Below are positions 17,574 to 26,895 of a DNA stretch of 64,000 nucleotides, in pieces. Origin of the DNA: JBDHBD01 sp039586095 (GTDB lineage: Bacteria; Gemmatimonadota; Gemmatimonadetes; Palauibacterales; Palauibacteraceae); contig JBDHLB010000001.1 in the NCBI GenBank assembly GCA_039586095.1, positions 1 through 64,000 on the forward strand, in the 5' to 3' direction. Each line of letters begins with the position of its first letter. Position 1 is the stretch's first letter. The notes beneath the pieces were generated by a model. The model saw only the letters and a program-made list of their open reading frames with translations. It did not search any database and had not been told where the DNA came from. The position numbers were made by a program, and so were the translations under genes.

Positions 17574-19964
17574 TCAATCTTCGTCGTCTCGCGGCGGCTC
17601 CTCATCCCGCCTTAGCAGGTCATGCAGGTCCTCGCGCTGAAGCTCGCCGCCGAACAGGGTCGCGTTCGTCGTCACCAGATCCGAGACGACGTCCTGGAGG
17701 GGGCGCGACGCCTTTGCCTGCTGACGCGCGCTGAGGTCCCCGATGAAGGGCCATAACCTGACGCGAACGTCCTCGGGCAGACAGTGCTCCAGGTACTCGA
17801 GCGCGAGGCTGTTCAAGCTCAGATCGTCCGCCGCGACCCCCCGAAACGCCGCTCGCACGGCCTCTGGATCGAGAACCAGCGACAGCAGGCGGAACGTGTG
17901 CTCGAGACTGAGCGACCCTCGCGCACCCATCTCCCGCGCCACCAGGCCGTCCTCCGTGGGTCCGACGTCGTCGAGCAAACGCTGTAGCTCCCACACGGGT
18001 CGTTCCCGTCCGACTTCGCGTCTAACGGCATCCCAGACCAATTCGGGCCAATCTCGATGCGACAGGGCCCGCCCCCTGCGCCGCCGCTCCATCAGCCCGA
18101 TCGCACAGCGATATCTCACCTCGAAACGAGGCGCCGTAAGAGCGTCGAGGAGTGCGTCATCCGCCGCCGGGCTCTCGTACTTGGCCAGGATGGGCGGAAT
18201 GCGCCGCCGGATGGTGAAATCCGTATCCGCGTCCCGCACGAGCTCGGAGAGATGTGGAAGGGCGAGCTCTTCCATACCGACGAGCCGCACGGTCACGTCC
18301 GTGACCAGACGCTCCCGGGCCAGGAGTCGAACGAGGGCGGGAACGTGCTCCCGGGTCGGGAGCCGCAGGAGCTCGAGTCCGCGCCGCACGTCGGCTTCCC
18401 GGGGCGCGTGCAGAAGATCCATCGGATCCGGACGATCCTCGCCCGGTGGCGATGACGATTCGGAGTCTGTCGTTTCTGCGACCGGGGTGTCGGCGGAAGC
18501 GTCCTGCGACAGGGCCTCTATCTCTGCCTCCGCCTCCAGTGGCGCAGCCATTGACAGCAAGGCGGAGGCGCGTGCGCCTCCGCTCTCCAGCTCGATCGTC
18601 GGGGTGGCCACCCCGCTCTGCTCCAGCACGGGTCGCAGGTCCAGACGGGTGAAGCTGGCACTCAGCAGGTCTCGCTGATCGGTGCGTGCCTCGATCGCCT
18701 CGCCGCCTCTACGCAGCTGGTCGGTGACGGTGGACACGTACGTGCGACCGGTGAAGCGGCTGAGGTACAGGAACAGCCCCGCCAGGCCGATCACGAAGAC
18801 CGACAGGAAGTGCGACGGAAAGCCCGGCAGGGTGACCCACAGGAAGACGATCCCTGCCCCGACGCCTTCGCCCAGGGCATCAACCACCGAATCGATGAAC
18901 GTCTTGGTCTTCCGGCGAAGGGCTGCCGGAATGGGCACGTACAGGACTTCCAGACCCGAGCGATGAAGCGATTTGCGGAGCGAATTGTCGGCCCCGCGGA
19001 CGATTGTGGCGAGAGCCAGGCTGGGAAGGATCAGGAGCCCGGCGGAGCCCAGCAACAGCATGATGGGAAGCACGCTCAGGGTCACGCCGATCCCTGCCGA
19101 AGCCATGACGCGTGATGCGACGAACACCTGCAGCACGAGAGCGACCGCTCCGGTCCACCCGTAGAAGGCGCCGAAGAAGCCCGCGAGTGACTCTCGCGAG
19201 CTCAGTGTCCCCTGGGCCAAATCCTTGAACTGGTAGTCGACCAGCGTGCTTGCCACCGTCGCGGTAAACACGACAAGCGCTACGGTCCGCAGGTGGCGCG
19301 TCTTCCACACGAGACCCAGCCCCTCTCGAGCCGAGGCCATGCCCCCCTCCGCCCTTCGTGCTTCCGATATGACCGGCGGAGGCAGCAGATACTCGATCGC
19401 GAGGAACAGAGCGAGAATGAGGATCAGGCCGGGGATGATCTCGCTCACAACCAGGCGATCGCTCAGCGCGGCGAGAAGGTTCCCGCTGACCATGGCGCCC
19501 AGGGTTCCGCCCGCTCCAATCAGACCGAACAGACGCTTGGCGCCGCGGACGGCGAACAACTCGGCGGTCACCAGCCAGAAGCCCGAGGTTAGGAGCAGCG
19601 TCCCGAGGGCCAGCCACAGATAGAACACGACCACGGCTGCCTGAACCGTGGATACGATCGGCCACAGAGCGGCGATCCCCACTGCGAGAACGACGAGCAG
19701 CGCCTTCAGTACGGTCCGCGGGTCGCGACCCGCCAGCAGCCGAGCGAAGAGCGCCACGACGGGAAGGCTGAACAGGGCCACGGCGGCCGTGATGTACGGG
19801 AGCGTCTCGACCGGAAACGTCGTGAGGTAGAGGGCTTCGCGGAGCGCGCGGCCCAGAACGAGAAAAGAAAGAACGAGGAAAGCACCACAGAACGAAAGGA
19901 CCACGGTGCGCACCTCGTGGGGCCGGATGTTCAGCCACTCGGCGAGCCTCTCGAAAGGACTCAA
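17574..19964 (-). CDS. ATP/ADP translocase (Tlc/MFS)-like transporter with C-terminal HEAT-like repeats
   Basis: A 796-residue protein. The first ~420 residues form about 12 TM helices with the pattern of Tlc-type nucleotide exchangers, for example RTVVLSFCGAFLVLSFLVLG, FGLIGAGGTLGAMVSGNL and GADNSLRKSLHRSGLEVLY. The C-terminal ~300 residues are soluble and helical, with HEAT-like repeats (LRLPTREHVPALVRLLARE; VRYRCAIGLMERR). Tlc proteins of obligate parasites import host ATP, but related MFS proteins with HEAT repeats occur in free-living bacteria with unknown substrates. A TTG start at 19964 is inferred. It is probably cotranscribed with the kinase gene 55 bp upstream. Confidence 0.8.
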   Translation of the reverse strand: MSPFERLAEWLNIRPHEVRTVVLSFCGAFLVLSFLVLGRALREALYLTTFPVETLPYITAAVALFSLPVVALFARLLAGRDPRTVLKALLVVLAVGIAALWPIVSTVQAAVVVFYLWLALGTLLLTSGFWLVTAELFAVRGAKRLFGLIGAGGTLGAMVSGNLLAALSDRLVVSEIIPGLILILALFLAIEYLLPPPVISEARRAEGGMASAREGLGLVWKTRHLRTVALVVFTATVASTLVDYQFKDLAQGTLSSRESLAGFFGAFYGWTGAVALVLQVFVASRVMASAGIGVTLSVLPIMLLLGSAGLLILPSLALATIVRGADNSLRKSLHRSGLEVLYVPIPAALRRKTKTFIDSVVDALGEGVGAGIVFLWVTLPGFPSHFLSVFVIGLAGLFLYLSRFTGRTYVSTVTDQLRRGGEAIEARTDQRDLLSASFTRLDLRPVLEQSGVATPTIELESGGARASALLSMAAPLEAEAEIEALSQDASADTPVAETTDSESSSPPGEDRPDPMDLLHAPREADVRRGLELLRLPTREHVPALVRLLARERLVTDVTVRLVGMEELALPHLSELVRDADTDFTIRRRIPPILAKYESPAADDALLDALTAPRFEVRYRCAIGLMERRRRGRALSHRDWPELVWDAVRREVGRERPVWELQRLLDDVGPTEDGLVAREMGARGSLSLEHTFRLLSLVLDPEAVRAAFRGVAADDLSLNSLALEYLEHCLPEDVRVRLWPFIGDLSARQQAKASRPLQDVVSDLVTTNATLFGGELQREDLHDLLRRDEEPPRDDED

Positions 19965-20019
19965 TGCCGCATCCGCTCCTCGAAATGTGCCTCGGGGGCG
20001 CCAACGCGCCCTTCAGGGC

Positions 20020-21714
20020 CTATACCTCGACCGCTATCTCGACGGCGTCCGCCACGTCCTCCTCGGCCACCGGCTCGGCTCCTTCGTCCCGGCAGTGCTC
20101 GCATCCGACGCCACCGCAATGACAGGTCGAGACCCGAATCAGCTCCGGGGCGTGCAGCTCCCACCACTCTCTCGCGCGGGTCTGATCCCATTCGCTGTCG
20201 AGCGGGACAGCCTCGAGCGCCGCGCACAGCTCCAGCACGGACTGGTACCGGTCGTTCGGGTCTTTCTCCAGACACCGCATCACGATTCGGTCGAGCTCGT
20301 CGGGGATGGGCAGCTCCGAGAGCTCTCGCGGCGGGGCCGGAATGGTCTTCACGTGGTCGATGATCAGGTCGAGACTGGAGGAGCCCGCGAACAGCGGCTT
20401 GCCCGTGAGCATCCAATAGGCGACACCTCCGAGGTTGTAGACGTCGGACCGCGCGTCGACGGCGCTGCTTCCGTATACGCTCTCCGGGGCAATATACCGA
20501 GGCGTACCGAACACCATGCCCGTCTTGGTGAGCTCCGACCCCTCGACCTGCTTGATTTCTCGGGCGAGCCCGAAGTCGAGCACCTTCACGAAATCGTAAA
20601 GGCCGCCGCGCTGCGTGACGAAGAGGTTGGAGGGCTTGATATCCCTGTGCACGATCCCCCGCTCGTGCGCTTCGGCCAGAGAGCCCAACGCCTGTTTCAG
20701 CAGGTAGACGACCCGATCGGCCGGCAGTTGTCCGTGGCGCTCAACCAGGCGCTGGAGATCGAGACCCGTCAGATACTCCATCGCGTAGTAGAACGTGTTC
20801 TCCGCGGTGCGTCCGAAGTCAAAGATGGTGATCGTGTTTGGGTGCGTAAGAGAGGCGGACAGCTGGACCTCGCGCTCGAATCGGGCGAGCGCCACCGGCT
20901 GGTCGCCGTTGCCCGTCGTCAACACCTTCACGGCCGTGGGTCGGCAGATCATGGAATGCCGAGCCACGAACACCTCGCCCATGCCTCCCTTGCCGAGCTT
21001 TCTCTCGATCAGGTAGTTGCCGAGTCGCTTCGCGCGATGCGCCGTCCGCTGCAGGCTGTAGAGGTTGCGGCTCACCATGATCGAAACGCCGGCCAGCAGC
21101 GTCGTACCGACGATGGTCCACACGGCCTCCGTGAACCGCAGACCTTCAGGCTGGTTCGCCCAGTAGTCGCTCACGGCCGGCACGAGCATCGGAACCAGTG
21201 TCTGTGAGGCCACCACGGTGACGAGCGCGAGCCCGGCCAGCCACGTCTGTCCGATCTTGCACGGGATGAACGCCGCATAGACGAACAGCATGAGCGCGAT
21301 CGGCAGAAAGGGCTCCCTGACCGGGAAGAGCAGTGCGAACGCGGGCAGCAGGAAGAGGAAGCTCATGGCGATGGCGTAAAAGGCCGCGCCCTGGAGCTGC
21401 GCGGTCGTCCTGCGCCCGGTCGACACGAACACGAGCCCGCTGATCCAGATGGAGATGCTGATCAGATACAGCGGCGCGTGCAGGTGATCGAGCTCGGTGA
21501 TGGTCGGTCGAACGCCCAGCAGGAGCGCGGCCGTGAAGATGGTGACCGAGGCCACCACGCCGACACGGAAAAGCAGTCTGGCGCGGCGCGTCAGCAGCCC
21601 TTGCAGCTCCGCATCGAAAGACCCGGAAGTGCTATACCCGCCGCCTATGTGCAGCCGATTGCTCTTTTCGCCGTTCATGGACGAAATCCACAGTTCGAGG
21701 GGTTCGGGGTTCAT
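20020..21714 (-). CDS. Membrane-anchored serine/threonine protein kinase with N-terminal TM domain
   Basis: A 564-residue Hanks-type kinase. Residues 45-215 hold about six hydrophobic helices; the kinase domain follows (~233-500), the reverse of the common bacterial order. All key motifs are present: glycine loop LGKGGMGEV, Lys263 in AVKVL, HRDIKPSN (Asp358), DFG (380-382) and APE (409-411), so it should be active. The tail has Cys531, 533, 538 and 541 (CHCGGVGCEHC), a possible zinc site, then an acidic end. It lies upstream of the nucleotide-transporter-like gene in the same direction. An alternative start is Met13 (21678). Confidence 0.93.
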   Translation of the reverse strand: MNPEPLELWISSMNGEKSNRLHIGGGYSTSGSFDAELQGLLTRRARLLFRVGVVASVTIFTAALLLGVRPTITELDHLHAPLYLISISIWISGLVFVSTGRRTTAQLQGAAFYAIAMSFLFLLPAFALLFPVREPFLPIALMLFVYAAFIPCKIGQTWLAGLALVTVVASQTLVPMLVPAVSDYWANQPEGLRFTEAVWTIVGTTLLAGVSIMVSRNLYSLQRTAHRAKRLGNYLIERKLGKGGMGEVFVARHSMICRPTAVKVLTTGNGDQPVALARFEREVQLSASLTHPNTITIFDFGRTAENTFYYAMEYLTGLDLQRLVERHGQLPADRVVYLLKQALGSLAEAHERGIVHRDIKPSNLFVTQRGGLYDFVKVLDFGLAREIKQVEGSELTKTGMVFGTPRYIAPESVYGSSAVDARSDVYNLGGVAYWMLTGKPLFAGSSSLDLIIDHVKTIPAPPRELSELPIPDELDRIVMRCLEKDPNDRYQSVLELCAALEAVPLDSEWDQTRAREWWELHAPELIRVSTCHCGGVGCEHCRDEGAEPVAEEDVADAVEIAVEV

Positions 21715-21792
21715 TCGGCGTGACGCACGCCCCTGATTATGCCGTCACATCCGGTTTGCAGCTACCCGGCTTATAACTATGTTACGCGCGCC

Positions 21793-22788
21793 ATGGTTCA
21801 ATCGCGCGTGCTCGCCACCGGTTTTTACGTCCCGGAGCGAATCGTCACCAACGACGAGCTCGCCCAAATGATGGACACCTCGGACGAGTGGATCCAGCAG
21901 CGTTCCGGAATCGTCGAGCGACGCTGGGTGGCTCCCGGACAAGGTGGATCGGATATGGGTCAGGAGGCCGCTCTGATGGCCCTGGACAGGGCGGGTCTCG
22001 AGCCGACCGACGTGGATTGCATCATCGTCGCGACCCTCAGCCCCGATCACTACTTCCCCGGGACGGGCGTCTTCTTGCAGCGCAAGCTGGGCGTGAAGGA
22101 CGTCCCGTGCCTCGACGTGCGCAACCAGTGCACGGGCTTTCTCTACGGGCTCTCCATCGCAGACGCGTGGATCCGCACCGGCCAATACCGCTGCGTCCTC
22201 CTGGTCGGGGCGGAGGTTCACTCGACGGGACTGCACAAGAACGACGCAGGACGTGACACGGCCGTGCTATTCGGGGACGGCGCCGGTGCCGCGATCCTCG
22301 GTCCGACGGACGAACCCGGTCGTGGTGTCCTTTCCACCCATATCCACGCCGACGGCCGACACGCCGAGAAACTGTGGGTGGAGACGCCAGCATCCATCTA
22401 CGAGCCGTTCATCAGCGTCGAGGATGTGGAAACCGGCCGCACTCGACCCACGATGCAGGGCCGGGACGTGTTCAAACACGCCGTGGTTCGCATGCCACAG
22501 GCCGTGCATGAGGCGCTGGAGGCCAACGACCTCTCGATCGATGACCTCGCGATGGTGATTCCTCATCAGGCGAACCTGCGGATCTCGCAGATGGTGCAGA
22601 AGTCGCTGGGCCTGCCCGACGATCGGGTGTACAACAACATTCAGCGCTACGGGAACACCACGGCGGCCAGCATCCCGATCGCTCTACACGAGTGCCTGGA
22701 AGAGGGAAAGATCCAGGACGGTGACCTCGTGTGCCTCACCGCGTTTGGCTCCGGGTTTACCTGGGCGAGCGCCTTGCTTCGATGGTAG
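21793..22788 (+). CDS. fabH: 3-oxoacyl-ACP synthase III (FabH-type)
   Basis: A 331-residue beta-ketoacyl synthase III that condenses an acyl-CoA starter with malonyl-ACP to begin fatty acid synthesis. The catalytic triad is clear: Cys113 (NQCTGF), His258 (IPHQANLRI) and Asn288 (YGNTTAAS). Length and the opening VLATGFYVPERIVTNDEL are standard. The ATG at 21793 gives the family N-terminus; the extra 18 codons upstream do not match. It stands alone, not in a fab operon, so a specialised role (secondary lipid or alternative starter) is possible. The AT-rich 78 bp between it and the divergent kinase gene must hold promoters for both. Confidence 0.93.
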   Translation: MVQSRVLATGFYVPERIVTNDELAQMMDTSDEWIQQRSGIVERRWVAPGQGGSDMGQEAALMALDRAGLEPTDVDCIIVATLSPDHYFPGTGVFLQRKLGVKDVPCLDVRNQCTGFLYGLSIADAWIRTGQYRCVLLVGAEVHSTGLHKNDAGRDTAVLFGDGAGAAILGPTDEPGRGVLSTHIHADGRHAEKLWVETPASIYEPFISVEDVETGRTRPTMQGRDVFKHAVVRMPQAVHEALEANDLSIDDLAMVIPHQANLRISQMVQKSLGLPDDRVYNNIQRYGNTTAASIPIALHECLEEGKIQDGDLVCLTAFGSGFTWASALLRW

Positions 22789-22940
22789 CGTAGCCCCTCC
22801 CCTCACCTCTCTTTTCAGAGCCTCCGACCCGCGCGGCGTGTGCCATCGCCGGTGCCCACCTGTGCAAGATTCCCGACCCGGGTCGTCCTATCCGCCGGTA
22901 GGGCGCGAGAACGCGCTCACGCACACGACGGAGGACGACG

Positions 22941-24455
22941 ATGAAATCGATGAGACGCAAGACGATCTACGTGGCGGGCGTGCTGCTCGTGGCCCTTATG
23001 GGAGTACTGGCACCCCGGGTGTTGGCCACGCCGGAACCGGGGTTTGGACCGCGCCCGATCCTGGCCGCCGAGCCCGACGAAGGCGACGAGGGTGATCGAG
23101 GCGACCCCGGCCGTGTCCGTTCGACAGCGGACGATCGCGAGTCCGTGATGATCACTGTGTACAACCAGAACTTCGGCCTCGTGCGAGAGGTGCGCGGCAT
23201 CGATCTGACGCGTGGCCTGATCGAGCTGGAGTTCGGCGACGTGGCCTCGGCCATTCAGACTGAGACCGTCCATATCGAACCGCTCGGGGGCCGTTTGCAG
23301 GTGCTCGAGCAGAATTATCGGTACGACCTGCTGAGCCCGCAGAAGTTGCTCGAGAAGTATGTGGGCCGGACGGTGAAGGTCTACCGCTATCATCCCGAAA
23401 CGGGCGAGGAGGAGGAGTTCGAGGCCGAGGTGCTGGCCGTAAACGGCGGCACCATCCTCAAGATCGGCGACGAAATCACCTTCAACTACCCGGGCCGCAT
23501 CGCCTTCCCCGAGGTGCCCGAAAACCTGATCGCGGAGCCCACGCTTCTGTGGTTGGCCAACAGTCGTACGGATCGTGAGCGCCTCGAGGTGTCGTATCTG
23601 ACGAACAATCTGAACTGGAAGGCCGACTACGTGATGGTGATCGACAAGGACGACCGGCTCGGCGATATCACGGGCTGGGTCACCCTCAGCAACAACAGCG
23701 GCACCTCGTACGACAACGCCCAGCTCAAACTGGTCGCCGGCGATGTGCAGCGCGTCGGTCGTTCGCAGATGATGAAGAACGCGCGCGCGTTCGACGAGCT
23801 GGCGGCAGCTGAAGCGGCGCCGTTCACCGAAGAGGGGTTCTTCGAGTATCACCTGTACACGCTGAACCGGCCCACCACTGTGAAAAACGCCGAGCAGAAG
23901 CAAGTCACGCTGCTCGAGGCGAGCGACTTCGGGCTGAAGAAGCGGCTCATCTACTACGGGGCGGCCCACTACTACCGCGGCAGCTACGGCTACGTGGAGT
24001 CGAACGCCAAGATCGGCGTGTTCCTCGATTTCCAGAACAGCGAGAAGAACAAGCTCGGAATGCCGCTACCGGCCGGCGTCGTGAGAGTCTACAAGGCGGA
24101 CGAGTCCGGCTCGCAACAGTTCATCGGCGAGGATCGGATCGACCACACCCCGCGCGACGAGCGCGTACGGATCAAGATGGGTGAGGCGTTCGACGTGCTC
24201 GGTGACCGGCGGCAGATGGAGTACAACGTGATCGCCAGCTGTGTGTCGGAGAGCACCTGGGAGGTCGAGCTCCGCAACCACAAGGACGAGGACGTCGAGG
24301 TCGAGGTCGTGGAACCGATCGGCGGCGACTGGCAGATCCTCAGCTCCAGCCACCGATACACCAAGATCGACGCCCACACCTTCAAGTTCGATGTGGACGT
24401 GCCGGCCCGCGACAGCACGAAGATCAGCTACCGGGTACGCGTCCGCTGGTGCTGA
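22941..24455 (+). CDS. DUF4139 domain-containing exported protein
   Basis: A 504-residue protein with an N-terminal signal (basic MKSMRRK, then VAGVLLVALMGVLA) and an acidic linker (PDEGDEGDRGD). A long domain typical of DUF4139 proteins follows, starting MITVYNQNFGLVREVRGIDL and including LTNNLNWKADYVMVIDKD and VTLSNNSGTSYDNAQLKLVAGDVQR. These proteins are predicted to be secreted or periplasmic with all-beta folds; no enzymatic role is established. The start at 22941 follows a good GGAGGACGACG site. A strong hairpin terminator follows 45 bp after the stop. Confidence 0.88.
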   Translation: MKSMRRKTIYVAGVLLVALMGVLAPRVLATPEPGFGPRPILAAEPDEGDEGDRGDPGRVRSTADDRESVMITVYNQNFGLVREVRGIDLTRGLIELEFGDVASAIQTETVHIEPLGGRLQVLEQNYRYDLLSPQKLLEKYVGRTVKVYRYHPETGEEEEFEAEVLAVNGGTILKIGDEITFNYPGRIAFPEVPENLIAEPTLLWLANSRTDRERLEVSYLTNNLNWKADYVMVIDKDDRLGDITGWVTLSNNSGTSYDNAQLKLVAGDVQRVGRSQMMKNARAFDELAAAEAAPFTEEGFFEYHLYTLNRPTTVKNAEQKQVTLLEASDFGLKKRLIYYGAAHYYRGSYGYVESNAKIGVFLDFQNSEKNKLGMPLPAGVVRVYKADESGSQQFIGEDRIDHTPRDERVRIKMGEAFDVLGDRRQMEYNVIASCVSESTWEVELRNHKDEDVEVEVVEPIGGDWQILSSSHRYTKIDAHTFKFDVDVPARDSTKISYRVRVRWC

Positions 24456-24499
24456 GCACCGGCTGACCACGGCATACGCCGGCGATCTCGGTACGACCG

Positions 24500-24527
24500 G
24501 GAGCCCGCCTCGCCTGGGGCGGGCTCC
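24500..24527 (+). terminator. Rho-independent-type terminator after the DUF4139 gene
   Basis: A perfect 10-bp stem, GGAGCCCGCC (24500-24509) with GGCGGGCTCC (24518-24527), and an 8-nt loop, followed by TTCTTC. The trailing run is only partly T-rich. It lies between the convergent DUF4139 (ends 24455) and DUF4342 (ends 24535) genes and could serve both. Confidence 0.75.
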
Positions 24528-24534
24528 TTCTTCG

Positions 24535-24870
24535 TCAGGTCTCTACTTCTACTTCTACTTCGACCTCGGCCTCTATGACCTCGGCGTCCTCCGCTTCCTC
24601 CTCTTCTTCTGCCTCCGCCTTGTCGTGCCGTTCGACGATGATCGAGCAGTTCGTCACCAGAGCCGCGATCGCGCCGACCGCTGCCCAAGCCGGGGCCAGC
24701 AGGGTACCGACGACTCCCAGGGTGAGCGGGATCTCGATGAGATCTTTCCCGTCGTCGTTCCGGATGATGATCCGACGAACGTTCCCCTCGTGGATGATCT
24801 CTTTGACTTTGCCCACCAGGTTTTCGCCCCGGACCTTATGCTCTTCCGTCTTGTACTTTTTCTCGCTCAT
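24535..24870 (-). CDS. DUF4342 domain-containing protein
   Basis: A 111-residue protein. The N-terminal part matches the DUF4342 pattern (EEHKVRGENLVGKVKEIIHEGNVRRIIIRNDDGK, split here by a strand), then one hydrophobic segment (TLGVVGTLLAPAWAAVGAIAALV) and an acidic tail of Glu/Val repeats. In the DNA the tail carries a CTACTT hexamer repeated about three times (24543-24561), so its length may vary between strains. The family is uncharacterised; it may act at the membrane. The start ATG at 24870 is well placed. Confidence 0.82.
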   Translation of the reverse strand: MSEKKYKTEEHKVRGENLVGKVKEIIHEGNVRRIIIRNDDGKDLIEIPLTLGVVGTLLAPAWAAVGAIAALVTNCSIIVERHDKAEAEEEEEAEDAEVIEAEVEVEVEVET

Positions 24871-24913
24871 GCTCGTCTCCTGACTCCTTCACCGCCTCGC
24901 AGCAGAACTTCGA

Positions 24914-25414
24914 ATGGCCGCGTCGTCTTCTCAACGTACGAGAAGAGGCCGGCCGAGGGTTCAGCGCCAGGCGCGCCTTACAACGATCACGGATACGTTC
25001 AGCCCCAAGCTGTCGTTGCAGGTGTACGCTCAGCCGTTCGTGAGCGCAGGCGCCTACGACCAGTTCAAGCGGGTGGACAACCCGCGAGCGGTGGCGTTCG
25101 ACCGTCGCTTTTGGACGTTCGGAGAGGATGAGATCTTCGAGCTGGACGGCGGCTTCGGCTTGAACGTCACGGGGGACGGTGAGACCGACTTCACGTTCGA
25201 CGACCCCGACTTCAACGTGAAAATGTTCCGCTCGAACGTGGTGCTGCGTTGGGAATACCGTCCGGGCTCGACCTTCTTCGTGGTCTGGAGCCAGGACCGA
25301 GGCTCCTCAACCGATGACGGCTCGTTCGCTCTCGGCCGTGAGTTCAGCGGAGTCTTCGACACGCACCCGGCCAACGTCCTGCTGGTGAAATTCGAGCACT
25401 GGCTCGGCTTCTGA
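24914..25414 (+). pseudogene. C-terminal remnant of a DUF5916 outer-membrane protein
   Basis: The open frame encodes about 145 recognisable C-terminal residues of a DUF5916 protein. It has the barrel segment FSPKLSLQVYAQPFVSAG, then FDDPDFNVKMFRSNVVLRWEYRPGS (split reading), and ends GVFDTHPANVLLVKFEHWLGF followed by a stop. Intact members run to roughly 700-900 residues, with a signal peptide and a family-9 carbohydrate-binding-like domain first. In this frame a stop lies 31 bp upstream of the ATG, and the next gene upstream is the oppositely oriented DUF4342 gene. The front of the gene is therefore lost. The first ~25 residues after the ATG look out of frame relative to the family. Confidence 0.7.
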
Positions 25415-25439
25415 CGCCCCGCGGGCTATGATGTCCGGC

Positions 25440-26462
25440 ATGGCACGCTTCGTCACCCAGACCCGCTCGCTCATTGTAATATCGGCCTTGTTCGTGAGCT
25501 GCCAGGCGAACGAGCGATCGCTCCCGGAAGGCTCGTCATCGAGGCAGTCGCCGCTGCAGGACGCACCGGCGGCGGCATCCCTGTCCGAGGCGTCCTTGCC
25601 GGCCGGGGCGCAGGCCGTATCGCTGCTCGGGGATACCCTGTTCGCCCCCGAGCTGGCACCGGACGTGCGCGAAGACAGGGAGCGTCGGCTAGCGGAAGCG
25701 CGCGCGGCCTACGAAGCGGACCCAAGCAACGCGGACGCGGTCATCTGGCTCGGGCGACGCACCGCGTATACGGGCGATTATCGGGCGGCGATCCGAATCT
25801 TCGGTGATGGCATCGCGCAGCACCCCGACGATCCGAGATTCTACCGGCACCGCGGCCATCGCTTCATCTCGACCCGGCAGCTCGATCGGGCGATCGCCGA
25901 TCTCGAACAGGCCGCCTCGATGATCGAGGGAGCTCCCGACGAAGTGGAGCCGGACGGTCTCCCCAACGCACGCAACATCCCAACGAGCACGCTGCAGTCG
26001 AACATCTGGTACCATCTCGGCCTTGCCCACTACCTGCGAGGCGACTTCGAGCATGCGCTGGCCGCGTACCGGGCGTGTCTCGAGGTGTCCGGTAACCCCG
26101 ACATGCTCGTGGCCACCGTTCACTGGTTGTACATGACGCTGCGTCGATTGGGACGAGACGAGGAGGCGGCCGAGGTGCTCGACCCCATTCAGGCGGACCT
26201 GGACGTCATCGAGAACGACGCCTATCACCGCCTGCTCCTCATGTACAGGGGTGAGCTGGCACCAGAGGATCTGTGGGACGAGGCGGCCGACGCGCTCGGG
26301 AGCGCCACGATCGGTTACGGGATCGCCAACTGGTACCTGTACAACGGTCGGATGTCGGAGGCCCGTCGTGCCCTGGGGCGCGTGCTGGAGACCGGTGAGT
26401 GGGCGGCCTTCGGCTATATTGCGGCCGAGGCCGAGACGGCGAGGCTCGCCACCGAACGCTAG
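25440..26462 (+). CDS. TPR-repeat lipoprotein
   Basis: About 340 residues with a short signal ending FVSCQ, consistent with a lipobox-like site, then tetratricopeptide helices. Repeat segments include RLAEARAAYEADPSNADAVIWLG, YRAAIRIFGDGIAQHPDDPRFYRHRG, LDRAIADLEQAASM, and YHLGLAHYLRGDFEHALAAYRACLE. TPR domains mediate protein interactions; this one probably acts in the envelope. ATG 25440 is preferred over 25428 because it gives the cleaner signal. It starts 25 bp after the DUF5916 remnant and may once have been cotranscribed with it. Confidence 0.82.
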   Translation: MARFVTQTRSLIVISALFVSCQANERSLPEGSSSRQSPLQDAPAAASLSEASLPAGAQAVSLLGDTLFAPELAPDVREDRERRLAEARAAYEADPSNADAVIWLGRRTAYTGDYRAAIRIFGDGIAQHPDDPRFYRHRGHRFISTRQLDRAIADLEQAASMIEGAPDEVEPDGLPNARNIPTSTLQSNIWYHLGLAHYLRGDFEHALAAYRACLEVSGNPDMLVATVHWLYMTLRRLGRDEEAAEVLDPIQADLDVIENDAYHRLLLMYRGELAPEDLWDEAADALGSATIGYGIANWYLYNGRMSEARRALGRVLETGEWAAFGYIAAEAETARLATER

Positions 26463-26591
26463 GCTCCGCTAGGCCGGCAACGCGCGCTCCCCGCCTCTCT
26501 TGACGCCCCTTCCCCACGACTCCCTTTCCCTGCATCGATGACGCTGGACCCCTGCTGTCACAATTGTGTCTAGATATTGGACCCCAAAACC

Positions 26592-26620
26592 TTGACACGC
26601 ACGCCCCGCTCCCGTATTCT
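26592..26620 (+). promoter_or_regulatory. Sigma70-type promoter for the 26.7-27.3 kb gene pair
   Basis: A consensus -35 box TTGACA (26592-26597), a 17-bp spacer and a -10 box TATTCT (26615-26620). The predicted transcript would begin near 26627, about 70 nt before the first ATG of the pair. This is the best promoter match I found in the window. Confidence 0.65.
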
Positions 26621-26695
26621 TGTCCAACTTCAAGAAGGCGAGCGGCCATAACGGCCAGCTCATGGCCCTGAAAATCTCTGAAAGGTGGTCGAATC

Positions 26696-26890
26696 ATGGA
26701 CAACGGAACGACGACGTGGCCGGACTTGGCGATCGGGTTGTACGATCGGTTGACCGGCCGCAACGCGGAGATCACGTACGAATTCGACAACGTGGAGCTG
26801 CGAGTGCCCAGCGCCGCTAATGAGAATGCGTCCCTGGCGCCGTGGAAGGTCAACGGCACACTGCGGATTCGCACACGCGACTCGGCATAA
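26696..26890 (+). CDS. Small protein of unknown function (64 aa), first of a gene pair
   Basis: 64 residues with an AGGTGG ribosome binding site at 26683-26688 and a good promoter further up. The sequence (WPDLAIGLYDRLTGRNAEITYEFDN, split reading) is soluble, acidic and strand-rich, with no signal peptide or cysteine. I do not recognise a characterised family. The stop is 5 bp before the next gene, so the two are cotranscribed. It lies between two DUF5916 remnants. Confidence 0.68.
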   Translation: MDNGTTTWPDLAIGLYDRLTGRNAEITYEFDNVELRVPSAANENASLAPWKVNGTLRIRTRDSA

Positions 26891-26895
26891 CTCTC

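Noticed and set aside
21756..21783. Promoter TTGCAG-16-TATGTT before fabH
   Set aside because: The -10 would lie only ~10 bp before the ATG, implying a leaderless message; the AT-rich stretch offers several alternatives, so no single call is made.
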